Assembly (NCBI RefSeq): GCF_004341505.2
Contig: NZ_SLYP02000001.1
Coordinates: forward strand, 1,884,501-1,948,500
Length of the DNA: 64,000 bases
Direction of reading: 5' to 3'
Source: Sphingomonas sp. JUb134
GTDB lineage: Bacteria > Pseudomonadota > Alphaproteobacteria > Sphingomonadales > Sphingomonadaceae
Position 1 is the first letter of the stretch; each line of letters starts with the position of its first letter. A program made the translations under genes and the position numbers. The notes under the pieces are model-generated. The model worked only from the letters and a program-made list of their open reading frames with translations, had not been told where the DNA came from and made no database searches. Below are positions 50,092 to 60,100 of this stretch, piece by piece.

Positions 50092-52562
50092 GCTGCGGCT
50101 CCAATGGGCATGATCTGGTCCAGGATCTCGGGTGAAACCCTGACGATGTCGTCATCGTCAAGGACGGGCTCGCCGAACCGGTCGAATCCCCATTCGTTGA
50201 TCGTCTCGATTGCGCCTTCCGGCATGAGCCTGAGCGCGGCCGCCGCGCCGTCGAACGCGCCACGATCGAGCGGGCCGGACAGGATACGCGTCAGGAGCTC
50301 GGAGTGCGGGCCATCCAGACCATCGAAGCCATTGGTCGCACCGGGAGTGGGCCTGGGTGCCGCGGCGGCCGGTGCCGAAGCCTCGGGCTCCTCGTCGACG
50401 AAGATGGTGGCGAGCAGCGCGGAAACGCGTGACGTCTCGCCCCGAATGCGCGCGAGCCTCGCGGCATCGATCGCGACGGAGGACGAGACCGGCTCCGACG
50501 GTATGGAGATCAGCTCCTCGGGGCGTCCGGGCTCCACCAAGACCGGTCCCACGTCCTCCGCGCCGCGATGAAGCGCCGCGTAGAGAGCGGAGGCGGGAAG
50601 GTTCAGCGTGGCGTGCAGCGTCTCGAGGAACTTCACCTCACCCGGCTGCACCATGCCATCGGCGAGCACCGCCTCTACGGCGGCGGACGCGATCGAGGCG
50701 CGGGCTGCGGTGGGTGCATCCGCCAGGCGCTTCATCGCAGCGCGCACCTTCGGTGGATCCGCCGCCAGGGCGCGACCGGACGCGACCAGGCGGGCGATCT
50801 CGTGCTCCGCGAGATCGGGCGTTGAACGGAGGCGCCGTTCGACCGCTTCGAGTTCAGCCGCGACGACCTCGCCGTCTGACGCGGCGGCGAGCACGGCGAT
50901 CTCCATGGCCGTTCGCGCGTCGGCATAGGCCTGCCGCTCGTGCTCGACCGCTCCACCGCCAGGGGCAGGGAAGACGGCTATCGGCGTGTCAGCCCGCGTC
51001 GTCGGCGCCGGACCGTAACGCCGGTCAGGCTCGCAGCCGTGCTGCAACGCATCGAGCGCCATGCCAATCTGGCGAACCACCGCCGTCGGCAGCTTGTCGA
51101 CTGTCTCGTCCACGTCGAGGTCGAGCAGTCGCGCGAGCTCGACAGCCGCTATGACGCCGCGGGTCTCGCCGCCGACCAGCTTCTCCAGCCGCTCGCGGCA
51201 GGAGGCGAGCGCCGGGTTGCGGTCCCGCAGTTCGGCGGGGAGCAGGAGTTCGGCGTGGAGCCTGCCCCTCGCGTCAGGATCGCGTCCGACGAGCCGGCTG
51301 TAGACCGAGAGGTCGTCGATGCAGAGGTCGAGCATGGCCCGCAGCGGTCCGAGCGGCGCGGAGATGCCGGACACGTCGGGTAGTTCGTCCACGCTGAGGT
51401 CGACGCTGAACTTGCCGCTGGCCGCCCTGTACTCGTGCCGCAGCGTCTTCTTGGGACGTCGCACGGTCAGCCCATCGGGGTGCCGGACCGCAAACCTGGC
51501 GTTCCACAGGTCGCGCAGCTCGGCGAAGCATCTCTGGCCAGGGGTGCGGAGGTGGACGTCGGGAAGCGCCAGGACCCACCTGAGCGCGTCGTCGGCGTTG
51601 AAGGGCACGCCGTCCCTGAGCCGCCGCCCGAGCCGAATGCGTACGTCGAGTGGAAGCTCCACGTCCCAGTTGCGGGCACCCTCGGCGGTTGGACGGGCAT
51701 CGTCTTCGTCCTCGTACAGTGCGGCGAGGGCGAGGAGCCGGGAGGCGTAACCTTGGAACGAGTAGTCCTGATGGTGGAGCGCCGTGAGCCTGCGCAGCTC
51801 AGAGAAGATCGCGGGCGCATCGGCACGCGCGTCGTCCACTAGGAGGCGCTGCTCCAATCCGTAGAAGAAAACGAACAGGTAGCCACTGGGCACGGGCACG
51901 GCGCGGCGCCCGCCCGTCAGCCAACCGAGATAGGTCGCGCGCGCGCGTGGATCTAACTCCCGATACGATGGCCAGTAGCCAAGGGTCGTGCCCGCGGGAT
52001 CACCGCGCGTGTCGACCTTAAGCGTCGGATCGATGCGCGAGTGGTCGTGCCTCGGTTCGTGACGAAGCGGCGTTCCGAAGTACACCATGTCGGCTTCGAA
52101 GCCGACGCCGCCTGCCGAAAGCGCCTCGGGTGATCCGATCCAGCGCGGCACGGCTCGATTGGCGGTAACCGGACGCACGATCTGGGAGGTCGTGGTCGAG
52201 ACCAAAGGCGCGACCGTGCTCGTAGGCGGCGGTGCAGGCGGCGTGTGTAGGATCGGTGCCTGTATAGGCGGAGCACGGTCCGCTTCGAATTCGAGCGCCT
52301 GCTCGAGCGTTGAGAAGGTCCAGCCTGCCACCACGTAGCGGCCGTTGTCATCACGGCGGATGCTGGAGCCGCTCGTGCCGTTCGAACCGGCTGGCGAGGC
52401 GGGTGCGGCTTCTGACGAGCGATGTCGCTCGGGCTCCTCCGCCCAAAAGCTCTCGCGGGCCTCGGACGACGTCCCAAGATCAACGTTCGACGCGGCGCCT
52501 CCACCAAGAATGTCGCCGAATCGGCGCGCCATACGCGCGATCCAGCCTCCAGATTCGCTCAT
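50088..52562 (-). CDS. TerB_N / TerB / TerB_C multidomain protein
   Basis: This 824-residue protein has a disordered N-terminus, then TerB_N (about 150-280, with FEADMVYFGTPLR and GYWPSYRELDPRARATYLGW), a middle region, a TerB-like helical domain (TAMEIAVLAAASDGEVVAAE, about 560-690) and a C-terminal TerB_C (ELLTRILSGPLDRGAFDGAA). TerB-family domains bind metals and are linked to membrane-associated stress and anti-phage networks. I chose the start at 52562; the frame is open 20 codons earlier. It heads the operon with the DUF2791 ATPase and helicase and is divergent from zorA. Confidence 0.85.
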   Translation of the reverse strand: MSESGGWIARMARRFGDILGGGAASNVDLGTSSEARESFWAEEPERHRSSEAAPASPAGSNGTSGSSIRRDDNGRYVVAGWTFSTLEQALEFEADRAPPIQAPILHTPPAPPPTSTVAPLVSTTTSQIVRPVTANRAVPRWIGSPEALSAGGVGFEADMVYFGTPLRHEPRHDHSRIDPTLKVDTRGDPAGTTLGYWPSYRELDPRARATYLGWLTGGRRAVPVPSGYLFVFFYGLEQRLLVDDARADAPAIFSELRRLTALHHQDYSFQGYASRLLALAALYEDEDDARPTAEGARNWDVELPLDVRIRLGRRLRDGVPFNADDALRWVLALPDVHLRTPGQRCFAELRDLWNARFAVRHPDGLTVRRPKKTLRHEYRAASGKFSVDLSVDELPDVSGISAPLGPLRAMLDLCIDDLSVYSRLVGRDPDARGRLHAELLLPAELRDRNPALASCRERLEKLVGGETRGVIAAVELARLLDLDVDETVDKLPTAVVRQIGMALDALQHGCEPDRRYGPAPTTRADTPIAVFPAPGGGAVEHERQAYADARTAMEIAVLAAASDGEVVAAELEAVERRLRSTPDLAEHEIARLVASGRALAADPPKVRAAMKRLADAPTAARASIASAAVEAVLADGMVQPGEVKFLETLHATLNLPASALYAALHRGAEDVGPVLVEPGRPEELISIPSEPVSSSVAIDAARLARIRGETSRVSALLATIFVDEEPEASAPAAAAPRPTPGATNGFDGLDGPHSELLTRILSGPLDRGAFDGAAAALRLMPEGAIETINEWGFDRFGEPVLDDDDIVRVSPEILDQIMPIGAAA

Positions 52563-52764
52563 CTTCCCCCCACGGTCGCCATGCTGTCTCAGTCCGGGCG
52601 GCTTTTCCATAGTTTTTCGCATCGCAACGGGGCCTTAAGTTCTGATGCGGACTGCTGTTACTCTTTGAACGGGCGATCGATTTGTTGCAGCATGACAAGC
52701 GTCCGGGACGCTCTGTCTGGATTCGGCGCTGGGGACGCGCCGTCGGGGGGGGGAACTGAAGCAG
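52563..52764. promoter_or_regulatory. Divergent TerB/Zorya promoter region with a nine-G tract
   Basis: These 202 bases must hold the promoters of both operons. Bases 52745-52753 are a run of nine G, followed by AACTGAAGCAG and the zorA ATG. An ATG at 52692 is one base out of frame with zorA; with eight G it would be in frame and add 24 residues. The tract also overlaps the zorA ribosome binding region. Confidence 0.5.
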
Positions 52765-54738
52765 ATGACTTTGTCGGACATGCCGGTCGTGCCGGTCCTC
52801 GTCGCGATCGTGCTCCTTACGTTCGCCTACGCGTTCGTGCGCCACTTCCACCTTCCCGCGAAGAAGCTGGACGGCTCGCTCGACGATGTGATCCGGAAGC
52901 TCGATGCGGCGCGCGCCGCCGGACAGCTGGAACTCGCCTCCTGCTTCGCCGGCGACGAGCGGCTTGCCGCCATCTGGCAGGAGTACGGCGAGACGTTGCA
53001 CACGCAGCGGGAGATCGATCCGTCGACGGGCGAGTTCGCGGTTCGTGCGGTGCGATCGACGGTGCCCGCCGAGGTCTACTTCTCGCCGCATTCAGTGGTC
53101 GACGGCCGGGTCCACGCCGAGTTCTTCAAGCACCTGCCGGGCATCTTCACCGGCGTCGGCATCATCGGCACGTTCTTCGGGCTGCTGAAGGGATTGTGGC
53201 TGTTCCGCATCTCCGAGGACGCAGGCGTGGTGCGCAACAGCCTCACCTCCCTCCTGCACGGGGTCAGCGAAGCGTTTGCGGTCTCTGCCTTCGCTATCCT
53301 GCTCGCCATGGTCGCCACCGTGCTGGAGAAGTATCGGCTGAACAGCCTGTACGGCAAGGTCGGCAGGCTCGCCCACGCCATCGACGCCACCTACGAGGCC
53401 GGGGCCGGCGAGGAGTACCTGGCACGCCTCGTCTCCTCGTCCGAGGAATCAGCCAGCCAGACCCGGATCCTCAAGGACGCCCTGGTCTCAGACCTGAAGG
53501 AGATCCTGACTGACCTCGCCGAGCGCCAGATTGCGGCGACGACGCAACGCTCGGGCGAACTCGGGACGTCGATCGCCAGCGCGCTCACCGACGCATTGAG
53601 GGAGCCGCTCGACCAGATCGCGGGTGCCGTCGGACGCGTCAGCCAGGATCAGTCGTCCGCCGTCACGCAGCTTCTCACCGACGTGCTCGCCAGCTTCAGC
53701 GACCGGCTCGAAGGCATGTTCGGAAGCCAGCTCTCCGGCATCGGTGACATGCAGCAGCGGACGGTCGATGCGATGCAGACGGCGGTGGCGCGACTCCAAG
53801 ATCTGACCGCCGGCATGGAAGCGGCCGGCACCAGGGCCACGGACGCAATGTCGGCCAAGCTGATGGAGGCAGTCGAGGCCGCCGAGGCGCGACAGACGGC
53901 GATCACCGAGGAGCTGCGCACCGCGCTATCCGAGATGCGCTCCGGCCAGGGGGCGGCGCAGGAGCAGACCCGGTCCCGCCTCGAGGGAATGCTGGACGAT
54001 CTGGGCCGGCGGCTCGGGGAGGCCGTGGCCGGCATCGAGCGCACCGCGGAGGAGCGGTCGCGGCGTCAGGCTGAGGACGACGGCCGCCGGTCGGAGGCTG
54101 CTGCCCGGCAGGTCGCCGGCATGGGGGAGAGCGTCGGCGCGTTGACAACCAACGTGGACACCATGCTCGCCGCCGTGCGGGAGATGGTCTCCCGGATCGA
54201 GCTCGCGACGTCCGACGCCTTCTCACGGCTCAACGGCGGCGCCGACACCCTTTTGGCCGCCGCTGGCCGCTTCGAAACTTCGGGCCGGGAGGCGGCCGAC
54301 GGGTTCTCCCGGATCGCCACGGTGACGTCCGGTCTCGCCGACGCGGCGGGCAGCGTGGCTGGCGCGGCGCGCAGCCTCGACTCGGTCATGGCCGACTACC
54401 GAAGCGCCCGGGACGCGGTCGGAACCATGGTGGAGGGACTGCGCGCCACGGTGGAGAGCGCGTCAAGGGAGGCGTCGCTCACCGCCGACGTGCTCTCCCG
54501 CATCGAGGGCGCTGCCCAACGGCTCGCCGCGGCCCAGGTCGAGGCGGACGGGTTCCTCGACGAGGTGGCGCAGGTGATCGCCACATCGCACGAGAAGTTC
54601 TCCGAGGGCATGCGCGGCACGGTGGTGGATGCCAATCGGCAGTTCCATGCCGAGCTGTCGCAAGCGACCGGGCTGCTCAGGGAGACCATTCAGGAGCTCG
54701 AGTTCGCGCTGCCGCAGGGCGGCCGGCGGGCGGCCTGA
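52765..54738 (+). CDS. zorA: Zorya ZorA, MotA/ExbB-like membrane protein with long tail
   Basis: This 657-residue protein has three membrane segments (about 8-25, 126-145 and 169-187) with GIFTGVGIIGTFFGLLKGL and AFAVSAFAILLAMVATVLE, as in MotA/ExbB/TolQ stators. Residues 230-657 are a very long coiled-coil tail reaching into the cytoplasm, the hallmark of ZorA. With ZorB it forms a proton-driven motor that senses phage invasion and signals through the tail. It is followed by zorB after 5 bases. Order and lengths match type I Zorya. Confidence 0.93.
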   Translation: MTLSDMPVVPVLVAIVLLTFAYAFVRHFHLPAKKLDGSLDDVIRKLDAARAAGQLELASCFAGDERLAAIWQEYGETLHTQREIDPSTGEFAVRAVRSTVPAEVYFSPHSVVDGRVHAEFFKHLPGIFTGVGIIGTFFGLLKGLWLFRISEDAGVVRNSLTSLLHGVSEAFAVSAFAILLAMVATVLEKYRLNSLYGKVGRLAHAIDATYEAGAGEEYLARLVSSSEESASQTRILKDALVSDLKEILTDLAERQIAATTQRSGELGTSIASALTDALREPLDQIAGAVGRVSQDQSSAVTQLLTDVLASFSDRLEGMFGSQLSGIGDMQQRTVDAMQTAVARLQDLTAGMEAAGTRATDAMSAKLMEAVEAAEARQTAITEELRTALSEMRSGQGAAQEQTRSRLEGMLDDLGRRLGEAVAGIERTAEERSRRQAEDDGRRSEAAARQVAGMGESVGALTTNVDTMLAAVREMVSRIELATSDAFSRLNGGADTLLAAAGRFETSGREAADGFSRIATVTSGLADAAGSVAGAARSLDSVMADYRSARDAVGTMVEGLRATVESASREASLTADVLSRIEGAAQRLAAAQVEADGFLDEVAQVIATSHEKFSEGMRGTVVDANRQFHAELSQATGLLRETIQELEFALPQGGRRAA

Positions 54739-54743
54739 GCTAG

Positions 54744-55460
54744 GTGTTTGGACATCGCCATGCCATCGCGCCGCGCGGACGCGACGAGGGCGAGAAGCCC
54801 TTCTGGATCTCCTTCGCCGACCTGATGACGGCGCTGATGGTGCTGTTCCTTCTCGTCATGAGCGTCGCGCTGCTCGCCGTCACGAGGACGATCTCGGAGC
54901 GGGAGCGCCTCGAGAGCCAGAGGCAGGACGCCATCGAGCAACTGCTCGGACGCATCGAGAAGGCGGCCGAGCGCCAGCCGGGGGTTCATGTCGACCGGAA
55001 CCGGGCGGTCATCGACTTCGGCGATCGCGCCCGCTTCGATACATCGAGCCATACGCTGAGCCCCGAACAGGAGCGGTTGCTGCGCGCGTTCGTCCCTGAG
55101 GTGCTCACGATCGCGCGGGATAAGGCGGGAAAGCGCTGGCTCAAGCGCATCGTCGTCGAGGGCTTCACCGACCGGCGCGGAAGCTACCTCTACAACCTCA
55201 ATCTCAGCCTTCAGCGCAGTCAGCGGGTGCTATGCGCGCTGATGGCGAGGCCAGGTCCCGACGAACGGGCGATGTCCCGCTCCGAGCTGGAGGAGGTCCG
55301 TCGGCTGTTCCTCGTCGGCGGCTACTCGTCAAATTCGGCGCGAGAGTCACTCGATGCGAGCCGTCGGATCGAGCTTCGCCTCGAGTTCTTCGGAGTGGAG
55401 GAACCCGCCGCCTCAGAGGCAGCCGGCTACCAAGGCGAGTTCGGTCTATGCGCCCTCTGA
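54744..55460 (+). CDS. zorB: Zorya ZorB, MotB-like stator with OmpA domain
   Basis: This 238-residue protein has a cytoplasmic leader, one membrane helix with the proton-carrying Asp26 in SFADLMTALMVLFLLVM, a linker and a periplasmic OmpA-like peptidoglycan-binding domain (IVVEGFTDRRGSYLYN; LSLQRSQRV). The essential Asp is intact. It overlaps zorC by 13 bases. Confidence 0.93.
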   Translation: MFGHRHAIAPRGRDEGEKPFWISFADLMTALMVLFLLVMSVALLAVTRTISERERLESQRQDAIEQLLGRIEKAAERQPGVHVDRNRAVIDFGDRARFDTSSHTLSPEQERLLRAFVPEVLTIARDKAGKRWLKRIVVEGFTDRRGSYLYNLNLSLQRSQRVLCALMARPGPDERAMSRSELEEVRRLFLVGGYSSNSARESLDASRRIELRLEFFGVEEPAASEAAGYQGEFGLCAL

Positions 55461-57163
55461 GCCCGCGTTCGGTCAAGCTGGCCGAGCGGATGCGTGCGGT
55501 CGCAGAGGCGGCCCTCGGCAGCATGCCCGATCCCGATTTGGCCGAACTCAGATCCGAGATCCGTCAGCTCAAGGACATGCTAGGCGGCGCGGGCGCGGGT
55601 GCCGGAGCGGCGCCCGACCGCGTGCGCGAGCAGGTCTCGCTGTTCCGCCGGACCGGCACGCTGCCCGACGTCCGGGCGGCGCGCCTGGTTTGCTGGGGCA
55701 CCACGCTCCGCGACGGGCGAGATCCCGCGCTGATCGAGGATCGCGAGCGATTTCCTGGTCTGATCGACGGCGTGGACGAGTTCCGCGACATGCGCCGACC
55801 CTACCGGCGCTGCTGGCGCGGCCTGCTGGACGGCTACGTCCGCTACGATCCGGGCGACGCGACCGAAGCAGGACGCCGCAACTGGACCATGCTGCGCGAC
55901 TACCTGAACGCCAATCTGCCCTCGCTCGAGCGGTCGGGCAGCGTGCCCGATTGGCTGTCCACCATCGATGAGCACCCGAACCTGCTCGGGGAACGGCCCT
56001 GCGCTCGCTACGGAGCGGCGCTGCTCGAAGGCGATGCGAAGCTCCTGGAACCGCTCCGGCGCGACCTGTCGATGGGAGACTCCTCCTGGCTGACCAGGCG
56101 CATCTTCGAGGCCCAGATCGATGCCGCGGTCAACCACGACGACCGGGCACTGCGTCGGATCATGCCCAGATTGGTCGCTCTCCTCGCGGAGCACGACCTC
56201 CTGGCGGACGGCGCGCTTGTGCGTGTGCTCGACCGATGGGCGAGATGCCGCCCGCTCGAAGTGGAGGCGGAACTCCGAGATCTGTCGGTCGCTCGCTGGG
56301 GCAATCCCTGGCTGGAGCGCAACGACACGCAGTGGACGAGGGTCGAGGCGGAAACGCGCCAGATGGTCTCGTCCTGGCTCAAGCTGTCGCTGATCGAGAA
56401 ATTCTTCTCGCTGCTGTCCGAGGACAAACTGAACGACCAGCGGCGGGTGGCATTCTGGAAGCGCTACGTCGACCGGATCGACGACATGCACTTCGCACTT
56501 GGCGAGGCGGCCTACACCAGCCCGAGCGCGGATTTCCGCGCACTGCGCAAGGCGATGGCGGGCAAGCTCCTGCGCCTCGACAACGGTGGCGTCGCCCGCA
56601 ACAACGCCTTCATCATGCGCCTGGGTGGACACGTCGTGGTTGAGTTCGGCGAGCACGGCAATGCCATGTACGCCTTCGACGCGGCCTCTGCCCCTTTCGA
56701 CCTCCGCCGTCCATCCATCTCGGGCAACAGAACGGCGCTGAAGCACCCGTCGCACGTGGCGCGCATCACGCACACCGACGGCGGCGAGAGGTGGGAGCGC
56801 AAGTTCGAGCGGAGGCTGGCAGAGGTGCTCGGCCGCGCCGGCAAGGCACCTACCGCCGCCCTTTCAACGGTATCCTCGCCGACAGCGGCTCCTCCGATCC
56901 GTCCCGCGCCGACCTCCATTCCGACCGTAGTCCCCCCCGTAGAAACCAAGCCGCAGGAAATGCGGCAAGCGGCCTCGGAGCCGCACGCCGTGCGAGACCT
57001 GCACGCCTTTCTCGCCGAGCACAGGGTTAAGTTCGCCGACCTGCGCGACAAGGGTGGCTCCCTCTGGGCATATGCGCCGGAGCGTGGCCCCGCCGCCGAT
57101 GGCCTGCGGAGCCGCGGGTTCGCCTGGTCCGCCCGCCGGGGCGCCTGGTTCCTCAAGTCGTGA
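55448..57163 (+). CDS. zorC: Zorya ZorC, EH-signature domain protein
   Basis: This 571-residue protein begins at ATG 55448 inside the end of zorB. The EH-signature region lies around FWKRYVDRIDDMHFALGEA (about residues 335-355). A Pro/Thr-rich linker near 475-500 precedes a small C-terminal domain (FAWSARRGAWFL at the end). In Zorya type I, ZorC is a DNA-binding component that acts with ZorD. It overlaps zorD by four bases (GTGA). Only type I systems carry this gene. Confidence 0.92.
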   Translation: MRPLSPRSVKLAERMRAVAEAALGSMPDPDLAELRSEIRQLKDMLGGAGAGAGAAPDRVREQVSLFRRTGTLPDVRAARLVCWGTTLRDGRDPALIEDRERFPGLIDGVDEFRDMRRPYRRCWRGLLDGYVRYDPGDATEAGRRNWTMLRDYLNANLPSLERSGSVPDWLSTIDEHPNLLGERPCARYGAALLEGDAKLLEPLRRDLSMGDSSWLTRRIFEAQIDAAVNHDDRALRRIMPRLVALLAEHDLLADGALVRVLDRWARCRPLEVEAELRDLSVARWGNPWLERNDTQWTRVEAETRQMVSSWLKLSLIEKFFSLLSEDKLNDQRRVAFWKRYVDRIDDMHFALGEAAYTSPSADFRALRKAMAGKLLRLDNGGVARNNAFIMRLGGHVVVEFGEHGNAMYAFDAASAPFDLRRPSISGNRTALKHPSHVARITHTDGGERWERKFERRLAEVLGRAGKAPTAALSTVSSPTAAPPIRPAPTSIPTVVPPVETKPQEMRQAASEPHAVRDLHAFLAEHRVKFADLRDKGGSLWAYAPERGPAADGLRSRGFAWSARRGAWFLKS

Positions 57164-60100
57164 TCTGGCGCCGGAGATCTTCGGCTTCGGCGCCGATCGC
57201 AGCAGCGTCGACCGAGGGCGAGCAACGCATTCGTGTAGAGCCGGAAGGATTGATCTTCCCGGCTGACGGCGTCCCACCTTCGATCGGGGTCGCCGCTGCG
57301 GCCCTGCTGGAGGAACTGGAGGACGAGGGGCTCGCCACCACCGTGGAGGGAGTTCGCCGCATCGGCTGGCGCGAGCTCTACACGATCCTCGACGACACGG
57401 TGCGGGCTGCGGACCTACCCGTCCTGAACCTTCCCGAGTCGGTTCTCGCCGTACCGCGTCTGGTCAGCAGGGGGTCGCTGACCGATACCGGCTTCGCCGT
57501 AGCGATCGATGGCTGGCTCGATGGCGACGGGCGCATAATCCACGGTGCGAGACTGCATGGCGGCGCGCTGGAGATCGAGGGCGTGCCGCACCTGCTGCCG
57601 CCCGCCGCTTGGCGGCTCGTGGATCGGGTCGCGGCCTTCGGCCGTCGCGGGCCCGACGAGCGGGGGGAGGGAGCGCAACGGCTCGCCTGGGGCGCGATAC
57701 GCGCCGAGGCGCTTGCGGTCGGCGCGGCGCTCGACGACTTCCTCTTCCGCACGGTCGTGCTGACCCCCGACCGCCTCCAGATCGCACTCCGGCGGTCGGA
57801 TCGCCTCGGGTTGGTCGAGGTCGAGCCCTGGTTCGAGGGAGCGCCCACGCACTGGCTCCAGGCCTTTGATCGCTCTGCTCAGGTCCGGGATCGCTACGAT
57901 CTCGTCACGCCAGATGGCGTGGTCCAGGTCATGGTGTCGCCCGAGGTCGGGACGGTGCTGCGAGAGCTGAAGCGCATGCCTGGTCGCCGCCTCGCGGGCG
58001 AGCGCGCTCAGGCCTTCCTGGTCAATCCCATCGCAGCCCTCGGCCCGGATGCCGCCGAGGTCATCGACCAGGAGGCGTTCGAGGCGGCAAAGGAGGAGGC
58101 CGGCATCTCCTTCGACCGGTTCGCGGCGATCACACCCGAGACGCACGGTGACGGCGCGCTCGGGCTGCTGGTCACTTCCGGGACGGGCGAGCGCATCGAG
58201 ACGAGCGAGATATCGCTGAGTGACGAGGACGCGCTTGAGTTTGTGGCGCGCGTCGAGGACCATGTCGCTCGTGGTCTGCAGCTTTGCGCGTGGGATGACT
58301 TCGAGTTCGAACTCGATGGCGACAGCGCACTGCACTGCGCGGCGCTGCGGCGCGCGGTCGGCCGACGTGCGGCGTCCGTGATCAGCCATGGGCAGATCTA
58401 CGATCTCTCGGGCTACTCGGACCGTGTGGACGGCATCGGGGAGGAGCGGCCGTTCTACTCGCCCCACATCGCGCGCAAGAGCGACGATGCGGGCTGGTTT
58501 CCCGACAACCTCGTACCGATCATCGGCTGGAACGATCCGACTACCGGCGAGCCTGGGTCCGCACCACTGACCGACGAGCTGGCGGAGCGGCTGCGGAGCG
58601 ATGTGGAGGAGGCCCGTCGGATTGGAGCCGGAGCCGTTAAGGTGCCGGGCTGCCCGGTGCCGATGCCGGTGCGCGAAGCCGAGGCGATCCTCAAGGCGTT
58701 CGGGCGCGTCCGCGTGGAGGCGGAGGCGGGCACGCTCGACCCCGCGCATGCGGCTCCGAGCCGGAAGCGGCCTACGCTCATCTTGAAGGCCAATATAGAG
58801 CAGGTCGACTATCGGGAGGAGCGGCTGGCCGCCATGTCGGCGCCACCCGGGCCACCACGCCTTCCCGCAGGTCTGCGCGAAGAGGTCCGCCTGAAGGACC
58901 ATCAGCTGGAGGGGCTCGCATGGTTGCAGCACCTGTTCGGCCTAGCGCCCAACCGGTGCCGCGGCGCCCTGCTCGCCGACGACATGGGGCTAGGCAAGAC
59001 ACTTCAGATCCTCAGCCTTATGGCGCGCGCGAGGGAGGACGATCCCGCCACGCCTCCCGCGCTCGTCGTCGCGCCCCTCACTCTTCTCGAGAACTGGCGC
59101 GAGGAGGCCGAGAAGTTCCTGCGGCCTGGATCACTGAAGATCCTCACGGCCTACGGCGACACGCTGTCCGGGTTGAGGGTGGGCAAGTCGTCGGTCGACG
59201 AGCAGCTCCGTCGCGAGGGGCTTGTCCGTTTTCTTAGACCCGACTGGCGCGGCGACGCGGACGTGGTGTTGACGACGTACGAGACGCTGCGCGACCTGGA
59301 GTTCTCGTTCGCCCGTGAGCGCTGGTCCATCATGGTCTGCGACGAGGCGCAAAAGATCAAGAACCCCAACGCGTCCATGACCCGCGCGGCGAAAAAGCAG
59401 CAGGCCACGTTCAGGATCGCGTGCACCGGCACGCCCGTCGAGAACAGCCTGGTCGACCTCTGGTGCCTCTTCGATTTCGTGCAACCCGGACTGCTGGGCG
59501 CGCTGAACGAGTTCGGGAGCACCTACCGTCGGCCGATCGAGGCGGAGGGCGACGCCGACCGCGCGAAGCTGGAGGAGCTCAGGACGCTCATCGAGCCGCA
59601 GATCCTGCGACGCATGAAGTCGGAGGTCGCGGCCGATCTCAAGGCCAAGCTCGTGGACGAGGCGAGCCGACGCCTGCCGATGAGCATCCCGCAGAGGGGG
59701 CTCTATGTTGGCGCGATCGAGGGCTTTCGTCGTGAAGCAGGCCGGCCGGGCGCGCACCTTGGCCTGCTGCATCGGCTGCGGCTGATCTGCTCGGAGCCGG
59801 CCCAGGCGGAGGAGACCGGGTCGTATGACTCGATCGACGCCTATCGCGCCCGCTCGCCGAAGCTCGATTGGCTACTGTCTACGCTCGCTGCGGTCAGGGA
59901 GCGTCGCGAGAAGGTGATCGTCTTTTGCGAGTTCAAGGCCGTGCAGAGACTGCTGCGCCACTACATTCGCGAGGCGTTTGCGATCCCCGTCGATGTCATC
60001 AACGGCGATACGTCGGCGGCAGCTGGAGCGGCGGACAGCCGACAGAAGCGCATCCGGACCTTCCAGGAGGCACCAGGATTTGGTGTGATCATCCTGTCGC

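Noticed and set aside
46626..52562. A BREX system.
   Set aside because: BrxD-like and BrxHI-like proteins are present, but the core phosphatase PglZ, methyltransferase PglX and kinase PglW are absent from the whole window.
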